From Paracoccaceae bacterium (GTDB lineage: Bacteria > Pseudomonadota > Alphaproteobacteria > Rhodobacterales > Rhodobacteraceae), in assembly GCA_023260935.1 (NCBI GenBank), contig JALQTL010000305.1:1-6003 (forward strand): a DNA stretch of 6,003 nucleotides, written 5' to 3'. Position numbers and translations under genes: made by a program. This document shows, piece by piece, positions 1 through 5,388 of this stretch; positions within the stretch are counted from its first letter, which is position 1; every line of letters starts with the position of its first letter. The notes beneath the pieces are model-generated. The model worked only from the letters and a program-made list of their open reading frames with translations, ran no database searches and was not told the origin of the DNA.

Positions 1-578
1 TCCGCCACATGCAGCGCACCGAAGTTCTGGAGGCAGAAGAATTCTTCAGCCCCGGTCAGAAGGGCTCCAGCGCCATGCCGCACAAGCGCAATCCCGTGCT
101 GACCGAAAACCTGACCGGGCTTGCCCGTCTTGTGCGCATGGCCGTGATTCCGGCGATGGAAAACGTGGCGCTGTGGCATGAACGGGACATCAGCCATTCC
201 AGCGTGGAGCGCGCGATTGGTCCTGACGCCACGATCACGCTGGACTTTGCGCTGCACCGTCTGGCGGGGGTGATCGAGAAGCTGGTCGTCTATCCCGAGA
301 ACATGCTGAAAAACATGAACAAGTTCAAAGGCCTTGTCATGAGCCAGCGGGTGCTTCTGGCCCTGACGCAAGCCGGGGTCAGCCGCGAGGATGCCTATCG
401 GCTTGTGCAGCGCAACGCGATGAAGGTCTGGGAAAAGGGCGCCGATTTCAAGACCGAGCTGCTGGCCGACCCCGAGGTGACGGCAGCGCTGACGCCCGCC
501 GAGATCGAAGAGAAATTCGATCTGGGCTATCACACGAAGCATGTGGACACGATCTTTGCCCGCGTCTTTGGCGCGTGA
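1..578 (+). CDS. purB: Adenylosuccinate lyase, C-terminal part (5' truncated by window edge)
   Basis: PurB acts twice in purine synthesis: it cleaves SAICAR to AICAR and adenylosuccinate to AMP, each time releasing fumarate, in the cytoplasm. The first complete codon is at base 3, and the reading frame runs to TGA at 576-578. The fumarase/aspartase superfamily signature GSSAMPHKRNP is encoded at 63-95. It contains the mobile catalytic serine loop and the conserved Lys and Asn. The preceding RTEVLEAEEFF and the following HERDISHSSVER stretch (about 177-212) are typical of PurB and distinguish it from argininosuccinate lyase or fumarase. About 190 residues are present, a bit under half of the usual ~435, so the N-terminal domain and the catalytic His lie upstream. 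No frameshift is visible. A strong hairpin follows 15 bases after the stop, suggesting transcription ends here and the next genes form a separate unit. Confidence 0.96.
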   Translation, partial: RHMQRTEVLEAEEFFSPGQKGSSAMPHKRNPVLTENLTGLARLVRMAVIPAMENVALWHERDISHSSVERAIGPDATITLDFALHRLAGVIEKLVVYPENMLKNMNKFKGLVMSQRVLLALTQAGVSREDAYRLVQRNAMKVWEKGADFKTELLADPEVTAALTPAEIEEKFDLGYHTKHVDTIFARVFGA

Positions 579-593
579 CTGACGAAACAGTGA

Positions 594-618
594 TCGGCGG
601 CGCGCCATCCGCCGCCGA
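594..618 (+). terminator. GC-rich stem-loop after purB, probable terminator
   Basis: A perfect 9-bp stem (TCGGCGGCG at 594-602 with CGCCGCCGA at 610-618) closes a 7-base loop, starting 15 bases past the purB stop. No T-run follows directly; a run of five T lies about 36 bases on. Many GC-rich alphaproteobacterial terminators lack a clear U-tract, so termination is likely but not proven from sequence. Confidence 0.6.
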
Positions 619-627
619 GACCTGTGC

Positions 628-654
628 TTGAACGCAGAAATTCCGTGCTACCCT
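628..654 (+). promoter_or_regulatory. Possible promoter of the TPR-protein gene
   Basis: TTGAAC at 628-633 resembles a -35 element (4 of 6 to TTGACA). TACCCT at 649-654 is preceded by TG one base upstream (extended -10 form). The 15-base spacer is short and the -10 is weak (3 of 6). Position supports it: between the purB hairpin and the start codon at 681. Confidence 0.25.
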
Positions 655-680
655 TTTTCCCGTGTAACAAGGACTGGGGT

Positions 681-1220
681 ATGCGGATGCGCATCGTGCT
701 TTCAGCCATCGTGGCCGGCCTTCCCTTCGCGGCGCTTGCGGCGGGAAGCGACTCGACCGAACCGCCGGCGCCGACCGAAACCACCCAGAAGTGCAAGGAT
801 GCGAAGATCTGGGATGAAAAGACCCGGACCTGCATTGATGCGAAATCGGGCAGCCTGAGCGACGATGACCGCTTCCGCGCGGTGCGCGAACTGGCCTGGG
901 CCGGGCGACCCGAAGAGGCGCTGGTGATTCTGGCCACCATGACCGAAGGCGAAAGCGACCGGGTGCTGACCTATCTGGGCTTTGCCAGCCGCAAGGCGGG
1001 CCAGCTGGAGGCCGGGCTGGGCCATTACGACCATGCGCTTGCCGTGAACCCCGACAACATCCTTGCCCGCAGCTATCTGGGGCAGATGCTGGTCGATCTT
1101 GGCGAATTCGATGCCGCCCGCGAACAGCTGGCGGAAATCCGCGCCCGTGGCGGTGCGGGAACCTGGGCAGAGGCAAGCCTTGATCAGGCGCTTCGCACGG
1201 GACAGACCCTGAACTATTGA
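681..1220 (+). CDS. Exported TPR-repeat protein with N-terminal C-x5-WD-x5-C module
   Basis: This encodes a 179-residue hypothetical protein. The ATG at 681 is chosen over a GTG at 624 because AAGGA (669-673) lies 7 bases before it and because translation then begins directly with a signal peptide: MRMR, a hydrophobic core at residues 5-20, and a likely cleavage after ALA at about residue 20. A short Pro/Thr-rich linker follows, then a small module C38-x5-W44-D45-x5-C51. About three tetratricopeptide repeats come next (roughly residues 62-94, 94-127 and 128-161), with the usual small/aromatic positions (for example YLGFASRKAGQ and SYLGQMLVDLGEFDAA). TPRs are protein-binding scaffolds, so a periplasmic adaptor role is a reasonable inference, but partner and function are unknown. 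The downstream small gene begins 22 bases later and carries the same cysteine/Trp-Asp module, so the pair is probably co-transcribed and functionally related. Confidence 0.85.
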   Translation: MRMRIVLSAIVAGLPFAALAAGSDSTEPPAPTETTQKCKDAKIWDEKTRTCIDAKSGSLSDDDRFRAVRELAWAGRPEEALVILATMTEGESDRVLTYLGFASRKAGQLEAGLGHYDHALAVNPDNILARSYLGQMLVDLGEFDAAREQLAEIRARGGAGTWAEASLDQALRTGQTLNY

Positions 1221-1225
1221 CCCCC

Positions 1226-1235
1226 AAGGAAAGGA
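1226..1235 (+). promoter_or_regulatory. Duplicated Shine-Dalgarno before the 51-residue gene
   Basis: AAGGA occurs twice in direct succession (1226-1230 and 1231-1235). The second copy is 7 bases from the ATG at 1243, an ideal distance. This supports the small reading frame as a real, efficiently translated gene. Confidence 0.6.
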
Positions 1236-1242
1236 CGACACG

Positions 1243-1398
1243 ATGAAGACCAGACTCACCGCCGCCGTCATCGCCCTGATGTTGGCCCCCGGACTTGCCA
1301 TGGCCATGTGCAACGCAGGCCAGCATGCCCCGTCCTGCAAGGAGGGGTTCAAGTGGGATCAGGCCAAGGGCGAGTGTGTTCTGAACCCGTCGACATAA
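1243..1398 (+). CDS. Small exported cysteine-containing protein (51 aa), unknown function
   Basis: ATG at 1243 to TAA at 1396-1398 encodes 51 residues. The N-terminus is a classical Sec signal peptide: MKTR, a hydrophobic stretch AAVIALMLAPGL, and an AMA cleavage site around residue 21. This leaves a mature peptide of about 30 residues with three cysteines (C23, C32, C45). Residues 32-45 read C-x5-W-D-x5-C, matching in spacing the module in the TPR protein encoded just upstream; the flanking residues are also alike (C-K-E/D at the start, C-V/I at the end). The strong ribosome site and clean signal peptide make it a real gene despite its size. I do not recognise a named family. The two module cysteines could form a disulfide in the periplasm, leaving C23 free or available for pairing. 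Start and strand are secure; function is unknown. Confidence 0.8.
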   Translation: MKTRLTAAVIALMLAPGLAMAMCNAGQHAPSCKEGFKWDQAKGECVLNPST

Positions 1399-1402
1399 GC
1401 CG

Positions 1403-1417
1403 CTAACCGCGCCTTAA
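1403..1417 (+). promoter_or_regulatory. CtrA-like binding site upstream of fliG
   Basis: CTAA (1403-1406), seven bases, then TTAA followed by C (1414-1418) matches the alphaproteobacterial CtrA consensus TTAA-N7-TTAA(C) at all but one position. The site ends 57 bases before the fliG start codon, where an activator site near a -35 element would be expected. CtrA is known to control flagellar genes in several alphaproteobacteria. Whether it binds here is inference. Confidence 0.45.
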
Positions 1418-1426
1418 CCGGCGCGG
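1407..1426 (+). terminator. Stem-loop after the small gene, overlapping the CtrA-like site
   Basis: CCGCGCC (1407-1413) and GGCGCGG (1420-1426) form a perfect 7-bp stem around the loop TTAACC, 8 bases past the stop of the 51-residue gene. No T-run follows. It could end the TPR/small-protein transcript, but it overlaps the CtrA-like site, so the symmetry may instead reflect protein binding. Confidence 0.4.
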
Positions 1427-1474
1427 GGCCAGCCTGTCCCCTGATCGGATGCACAACGGCCGGGGGATTCGCGG

Positions 1475-2560
1475 ATGGCAGAAGGCACATCACAGGCACT
1501 TGCGCGCATCACACCGGTGCGCCGGGCAATATCCCTGGACATGGGGCAGGAATCTGTCAGCCCTGCCCCTTCACCGCGGGAAAAGGCGGCCATCATCGTG
1601 CGGTTTCTTCTGGCCGAAGGCACGCAGGTGCCCGTTTCAATGCTGCCTGATCACATGCAGGCGGCGCTGACCGAACAGATGGGGCAGATGCGGCTGATCA
1701 ACCGCGAAACCCTGGCGCAAGTGGTTCGCGAATTCCTTGATGAGCTGGAGGCGGTGGGCCTGTCCTTCCCCGGCGGTATCGATGCCGCGCTTTCGATGAT
1801 GGATGGCCATATCAGCGCCTCGGCGGCGAACCGTCTGCGCCGTCTGGCCGGCGCCTCGGCCAAGGCAGACCCGTGGGACCGGCTGACCCAGCTTGCCGTT
1901 GACCGCCTTCTGCCGGTGATCGAGGCGGAAAGCACGGAAGTTGCAGCCGTGATGCTGTCGAAGCTGCCGGTGGCAAAGGCGGCCGAACTGCTGGGGCAGC
2001 TTCCGGGGGATCGTGCGCGGCGCGTGGCCTATGCCATGTCGATGACGGCGGCGGTTGATCCCGAAACCGTGCGCCGGATCGGGCTTTCGCTGGCCGCCCA
2101 GCTGGATGCACAGCCCCCCCGCGCCTTTGATGCCGGGCCGGTGGAGCGGGTGGGGGCGATCCTGAACGTATCTTCCTCGACCACCCGGGATGAGGTGTTG
2201 CTGGGCCTTGAGGCGGAAGATGCCGCCTTTGCAGAACTGGTGCGCCGGGCGATCTTCACCTTTTCCCACATCCCCGAACGCATCGCCCCGCGCGATGTGC
2301 CAAAGATCGTGCGCATGGTCGATCAGGCCACGATGGTTACCGCGCTGGTGGGTGCCCTGGCATCGGAACGCGATGCACCAAGTGCGGAATTCCTGCTGGC
2401 CAACATGTCACAACGCCTTGCCCAATCCCTGCGCGAAGAGATCGAGGGGCGGGGGCCGGTCAAGGAAAAAGATGCCGAGGCGGCCATGGGCACAGTGGTG
2501 ACGATGATCCGGCAGCTGGAAGGCGCGGGCGAGATTGCGCTGATCACGCCGGATGGCTGA
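1475..2560 (+). CDS. fliG: Flagellar motor switch protein FliG (divergent alphaproteobacterial type)
   Basis: FliG forms the upper part of the flagellar C-ring, links the MS-ring protein FliF to FliM, and takes torque from the stator. This 361-residue protein begins at ATG 1475, 7 bases after a GGGGGA ribosome site (1462-1467). An N-terminal domain (about residues 33-110) opens with REKAAIIVRFLLAEG. The middle domain is at about 135-210 and the C-terminal domain at about 222-355. The C-terminal part is the most recognisable: GPVERVGAILN (221-231), FTF (261-263, family MFxF), NMSQR (310-314), then GPVK and the IRQLEGAGEI end. Two classical features are altered. The EHPQ motif aligns with ESTE (152-155). 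The acidic pair of the charged torque helix (D288/D289 in E. coli) aligns with non-acidic residues near I270-P272, with one extra residue. No other flagellar gene is nearby. The family is clear; its activity as the motor FliG is inferred. Confidence 0.85.
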   Translation: MAEGTSQALARITPVRRAISLDMGQESVSPAPSPREKAAIIVRFLLAEGTQVPVSMLPDHMQAALTEQMGQMRLINRETLAQVVREFLDELEAVGLSFPGGIDAALSMMDGHISASAANRLRRLAGASAKADPWDRLTQLAVDRLLPVIEAESTEVAAVMLSKLPVAKAAELLGQLPGDRARRVAYAMSMTAAVDPETVRRIGLSLAAQLDAQPPRAFDAGPVERVGAILNVSSSTTRDEVLLGLEAEDAAFAELVRRAIFTFSHIPERIAPRDVPKIVRMVDQATMVTALVGALASERDAPSAEFLLANMSQRLAQSLREEIEGRGPVKEKDAEAAMGTVVTMIRQLEGAGEIALITPDG

Positions 2561-2570
2561 CGCCTTGCCC

Positions 2571-2619
2571 CTGCGCCTTGTGCGCAGACCCTGCCCCCTT
2601 GCCCGGCCCGCCGGGGCAG
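2571..2619 (+). terminator. Two tandem stem-loops after fliG, possible terminator
   Basis: Ten bases past the fliG stop, CTGCGC (2571-2576) pairs with GCGCAG (2582-2587) around a 5-base loop. Next, CTGCCCC (2591-2597) can pair with GGGGCAG (2613-2619). Inside this, CCCGGC (2602-2607) and GCCGGG (2610-2615) offer a competing inner pairing. There is no T-run. The tandem hairpins fit a transcription end between fliG and the transporter gene, but high GC content makes such pairings more common by chance. Confidence 0.4.
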
Positions 2620-2653
2620 CGTAGACCCGGCGAAGCAACGACGCTTGGTTTCC

Positions 2654-3538
2654 ATGATCCCCACCCCCCGCGATACGGCCCGCGGCATCGCGTTGATGCT
2701 GCTGGCCATCCTGCTTTTTACCGCCATGGATGCCGCCGCAAAGGGGCTGATCCAGCGCTATCCCGTGCCACAGGTCGTCTGGGCGCGCTTTGCCGGACAG
2801 GTCATCATCGTGGTGCTGATCCTGCGCCAGCGGCTGTTTTGGGCGCTGCGCACGCGCTATCCGCTGCTGCATCTGGTGCGCTCGGCCTGTCAGCTGGGGG
2901 CAACGGGCTGTTTCTTTGCCTCTCTGCCCCATATCGGTCTGGCCGAGGCAACGGCGCTGACCGACCTGAACCCAGTCTTCATCACGGTCGGTGCCGCGCT
3001 TTTTCTGGGCGAAAAGCTGGGGCCGCGCCGGATTGCCGGGGTGCTGGTGGCAATGGTCGGCGCGATGATCGTGATCCGCCCGGGGGCCTCGGTATTTTCG
3101 CCTGCCGCCCTGCTGCCGCTTTGCGCTGCGGGTTTTTACACCGCCAATGCGCTGCTGACACGCCGTCTTGGCCCGCTGGAAAGCCACTGGACCCCGATGA
3201 TCCACGCCGCCCTCTTCGGGGCGGTGGTCACCGGGGCGCTGCAACCCTTTGTCTGGCAGCCCGTTGAGATGACTGATCTGCCGATCTTCGTGCTGATCGG
3301 CTGCCTTGGCACCGGCGCGCAGCTTTGCCTGATCCGCGCCTTTTCCATGGCCGAGGCGGGGGCAGTGGCGCCCTTTGCCTATGTCGGCATCCTGTTCGCG
3401 ACGATCTGGGGGATTGTGCTTTACGACGAATGGCCCGATGCCCCCACCCTTGCGGGTGCGCTTGTGATCGTGGCGGCCGGTGTCTATGTCTGGCATCGCG
3501 AAACCAGCGCCCGGCGCGCCGAGACCCGGAAGGCATGA
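2654..3538 (+). CDS. EamA/DMT-superfamily permease (10 TM helices)
   Basis: This is a 294-residue inner-membrane protein of the drug/metabolite transporter superfamily, which exports or exchanges small metabolites. It shows the two-fold EamA repeat, about residues 10-142 and 152-281, each with five hydrophobic helices. Recognisable stretches are ALTDLNPVFI followed by a membrane span ending FLGEKLG (101-123). The second copy matches with APFAYVGILFATIWG then DEWPDAPTLAGAL (about 239-270). The substrate cannot be read from sequence. The ATG at 2654 is preferred because the protein then starts MIPTPRDTARG before the first helix; an in-frame TTG at 2645 is possible, and neither has a convincing ribosome site. 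The stop overlaps the start of the acyltransferase gene (ATGA at 3535-3538), so the two are translationally coupled. A link to lipid or envelope metabolism is inference from that coupling only. Confidence 0.9.
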   Translation: MIPTPRDTARGIALMLLAILLFTAMDAAAKGLIQRYPVPQVVWARFAGQVIIVVLILRQRLFWALRTRYPLLHLVRSACQLGATGCFFASLPHIGLAEATALTDLNPVFITVGAALFLGEKLGPRRIAGVLVAMVGAMIVIRPGASVFSPAALLPLCAAGFYTANALLTRRLGPLESHWTPMIHAALFGAVVTGALQPFVWQPVEMTDLPIFVLIGCLGTGAQLCLIRAFSMAEAGAVAPFAYVGILFATIWGIVLYDEWPDAPTLAGALVIVAAGVYVWHRETSARRAETRKA

Positions 3539-4431
3539 CCAGATCCACCCCCAAAGAGCCCAAGGCACAGCAAGGCGGAACTGCCCTGCAATGGCTGACC
3601 GATCTGGCGATACGCGCGCTGATCGGCGGGCTGCTGCTGCTGCCCTATCGCTGGCGGGTGCCGTTCTGCGGCTGGGTGATGTCGCGCATCGTTTCTCCTC
3701 TGGCGGGCTGGCCGCGGCGCATCCGCGACAATCTTGCCCTGACGCTGCCAGACATGCCCGCGTCCGAGCGCGACCGCATGGTTCGCCGCGTGCCCGACAA
3801 TGTGGGGCGCACGGTGATCGAGATCTATTCGGGTCGCGAATTCATTGACCGCGCCACCCGGCTGCCACTGACCGGCGATGGTGTTGCGGCTCTGGAAGCC
3901 GCCCGCGCTGCGGGCCGCCCTGTCATTCTGGCCACCGGGCATTTCGGCAATTACGATGCCGTGCGCGCCGCGCTGATTGCCCGGGGCTTTCCGCTGGGTG
4001 CCCTTTACCGGCGCATGAAGAACCCTTGGTTCAACGAACATTATGTGCGCGCCATCGGCACCATCGGCCAACCCATCTTCGAACGCGGGCGCAGCGGCAT
4101 GGCCCAGATGCTGCAGCATCTGAAATCGGGGGGCATGCTGGGCATCCTGCCGGATCAGCGGATGGGGGCTGGCGTCAAGCTGTTGTTCTTCGGGCAAGAG
4201 GCGCTGACCGCCCTGTCTGCAGCGGAAATGGCGCTGAAATACGATGCCCTGCTGATCCCCACCTATGCGATCCGCCAGCCTGACGGGCTGGAGTTCCAGA
4301 TCATCGTCGATCCCCCGATCGCGCCGGGCACGCCCGAACAGATGACACAGGCGCTGAATGACAATCTGGAACGTCTGGTGCGGCGCTATCCCGATCAGTG
4401 GTTCTGGATTCATCGCCGCTGGAAACCCTGA
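3535..4431 (+). CDS. LpxL/HtrB-family lysophospholipid (lipid A-type) acyltransferase
   Basis: This is a 298-residue member of the LPLAT superfamily, LpxL/LpxM/HtrB branch. These enzymes move an acyl chain from acyl-ACP to a lipid A precursor or another lysolipid at the inner-membrane face. A hydrophobic segment at about residues 26-38 gives the usual N-terminal membrane anchor. The catalytic H-x4-D motif is GHFGNYD, with H136 and D141; many HtrB proteins have Glu at the last position. Downstream are a basic substrate-binding stretch (LYRRMKNPWF, 157-166), LPDQ (205-208), the LIPTYAIR strand (240-247) and the family-typical C-terminus QWFWIHRRWK (288-297). The length matches LpxL (about 300). 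The ATG overlaps the stop of the transporter gene. GGAAGG (3528-3533) is only one base from it, so translation probably depends on ribosomes arriving from the upstream gene. Which lipid it acylates is not known, so no symbol is given. Confidence 0.9.
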   Translation: MTRSTPKEPKAQQGGTALQWLTDLAIRALIGGLLLLPYRWRVPFCGWVMSRIVSPLAGWPRRIRDNLALTLPDMPASERDRMVRRVPDNVGRTVIEIYSGREFIDRATRLPLTGDGVAALEAARAAGRPVILATGHFGNYDAVRAALIARGFPLGALYRRMKNPWFNEHYVRAIGTIGQPIFERGRSGMAQMLQHLKSGGMLGILPDQRMGAGVKLLFFGQEALTALSAAEMALKYDALLIPTYAIRQPDGLEFQIIVDPPIAPGTPEQMTQALNDNLERLVRRYPDQWFWIHRRWKP

Positions 4432-4448
4432 CGGCGCCCGCCCCGTCA
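4429..4448. terminator. Inverted repeat spanning both convergent stop codons, candidate bidirectional terminator
   Basis: TGACGG (4429-4434) and CCGTCA (4443-4448) are perfectly complementary around eight bases. The first TGA is the stop of the acyltransferase gene; the last TCA is the stop, on the other strand, of the DUF1223 gene. The two genes are 14 bases apart, so this hairpin is the only obvious structure that could end both transcripts. The stem is only 6 bp and no T-run is present. Confidence 0.45.
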
Positions 4449-5147
4449 CTTCAGCGCGGCAACCGCCAGAACCTCGGCCGGGCCTTCGGATTGCACGATC
4501 ACCACAACGGGTTCATCCCCCGGGGCCGTGGTTTCCATCTCGAACGGTTGCAACCCCGGCCATTCGGCAAGCGCCTGCCAGTTGGTGACCACGTTGTGAT
4601 AGGCCACTTCGCGACCGGCATTCTCTCCCCGCTCGATCAGCACGGTGGCCTTGGGCAGATAGCGCACCACCTGCACCCGTGCCCCGCGCGACAGGGGCGG
4701 TTCGGCAATGGCGCGGATCATCAGCCTGTCCCCGTCGCGGCTGACCTGAAGCGTCACCGGCGACAGGCCCGTCAGATGCCGGCGGATGCTTTCGCCAACT
4801 TTCAGCGGATCATTGCCCTCCACCCGGTCCACCCCGTCGACAATGATCTGCGGGGTATAGATCATGCGGCTGCCCGCGGCCTTGGCATAGGCCTTCTGCC
4901 GTTTGGTGAACTGCGGATCGCCGAAGGTATCCTTCCAGCCGATGTAATCCCAGTAATCGACATGCAGCGAAAGCGCGATCACATCGGGATCATTGACCAG
5001 TTGGGCCATGAATTCGTCAGCCGGGGGGCAGGAAGAGCAGCCTTGCGAAGTGTAAAGTTCCACCAGCACCGGTTGCGTCTGGGCGGCAGCAAGGCCAGCA
5101 AGACCCATCCAAATCCCGCCCGCGGCGCTGACCAATTGTCGCATCAT
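4446..5147 (-). CDS. DUF1223 family exported thioredoxin-like protein
   Basis: This 233-residue protein is read leftward from ATG at 5147-5145; a second ATG follows at once. AAGGGGA (complement of 5159-5165) lies 11 bases upstream, slightly long but acceptable. The first ~22 residues (MMRQLVSAAGGIWMGLAGLAAA) form a signal peptide, so the mature protein is periplasmic or otherwise exported. The DUF1223 core follows: VLVELYTSQGCSSCPPAD (27-44) with a C37-S-S-C40 pair in the position of a thioredoxin active site, HVDYWDYIGWKD (62-73), FTKRQKAYA (80-88) and YTPQ (97-100), whose proline fits the thioredoxin cis-Pro. A C-terminal beta-rich part (about 130-230) follows. A role in disulfide or redox chemistry is inferred from the fold and CxxC; no substrate is known. 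It is convergent with the acyltransferase gene and divergent from acnA. Confidence 0.92.
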   Translation of the reverse strand: MMRQLVSAAGGIWMGLAGLAAAQTQPVLVELYTSQGCSSCPPADEFMAQLVNDPDVIALSLHVDYWDYIGWKDTFGDPQFTKRQKAYAKAAGSRMIYTPQIIVDGVDRVEGNDPLKVGESIRRHLTGLSPVTLQVSRDGDRLMIRAIAEPPLSRGARVQVVRYLPKATVLIERGENAGREVAYHNVVTNWQALAEWPGLQPFEMETTAPGDEPVVVIVQSEGPAEVLAVAALK

Positions 5148-5182
5148 GGCGTTTCATATCCCCTTGCCTGGACCCTGCTTTT

Positions 5183-5218
5183 ACAAAACCGATGATCGCC
5201 GTGCCAATCAAGGTTTTG
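5183..5218 (-). promoter_or_regulatory. Possible DUF1223 promoter within an inverted repeat
   Basis: On the - strand, TTGATT (complement of 5206-5211) resembles a -35 element. It lies 17 bases from TTTTGT (complement of 5183-5188), a poor -10 with 3 of 6 matches. The region is flanked by CAAAACC (5184-5190) and GGTTTTG (5212-5218), a perfect 7-bp inverted repeat with a 21-base gap, which could be an operator. All of this is weak pattern evidence. Confidence 0.25.
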
Positions 5219-5290
5219 CGATTGCCCGGCATGGGGCGATAACAGAACCCGGCGGGCGCGACGAATTTGCACGAAACGAGGGCTGGATTT

Positions 5291-5311
5291 TTGGCATACA
5301 ATTGCATACAA
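5291..5311 (+). repeat. Tandem TTG(G)CATACAA repeat upstream of acnA, operator candidate
   Basis: TTGGCATACAA (5291-5301) is followed directly by TTGCATACAA (5302-5311). Copies are 11 bases apart, about one helical turn. The centre is also an imperfect 16-bp palindrome around CAATTG (5295-5310 region, 12 of 16 symmetric). TACAAT (5297-5302) matches the -10 hexamer at 5 of 6 positions, and TTGGCA (5291-5296) matches the -35 at 5 of 6, though neither has a good partner. The A/T-rich block stands out from its GC-rich surroundings 78 bases before the acnA start. The rest of the 241-bp intergenic region (5148-5388) shows no gene. Confidence 0.4.
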
Positions 5312-5388
5312 CGCCAGCGACTCCCCGCCGCGGGTGATTTGCCCGCCACGAATATCCGTCAAAAAGCCACGAGCCAAGGAGGCGACAG

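Noticed and set aside
624..680. Upstream GTG start extending the TPR protein by 19 residues
   Set aside because: The extension would bury the signal peptide behind an unlikely leader and has no ribosome site, whereas ATG 681 has AAGGA at good distance.
448..1352. - strand frames opposite the end of purB, the TPR gene and the small gene
   Set aside because: Arg/Pro/Ser-rich products without domains; the + strand genes have ribosome sites and signal peptides.
3325..3534. Upstream extension of the acyltransferase frame into the transporter gene
   Set aside because: The extra 70 residues are Arg/Cys-rich and overlap the clear transporter coding sequence. The ATGA overlap at 3535 is the natural start.
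2408..3568. Long - strand open frame (386 codons) opposite the end of fliG and the transporter gene
   Set aside because: Its product is rich in Arg, Gly, His and Gln with no domain or membrane pattern, while the opposite strand encodes clear FliG and EamA proteins. Long antisense frames are expected in GC-rich DNA.
3484..4449. Long - strand open frame (321 codons) opposite the acyltransferase gene
   Set aside because: The sense strand encodes a full LpxL-family protein with its catalytic motif. The antisense product is low-complexity and has no recognisable family.
4398..5195. + strand open frame (265 codons) opposite the DUF1223 gene
   Set aside because: The - strand encodes an intact DUF1223 protein with signal peptide and CSSC motif. 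The + frame starts inside the acyltransferase gene and has no family features.
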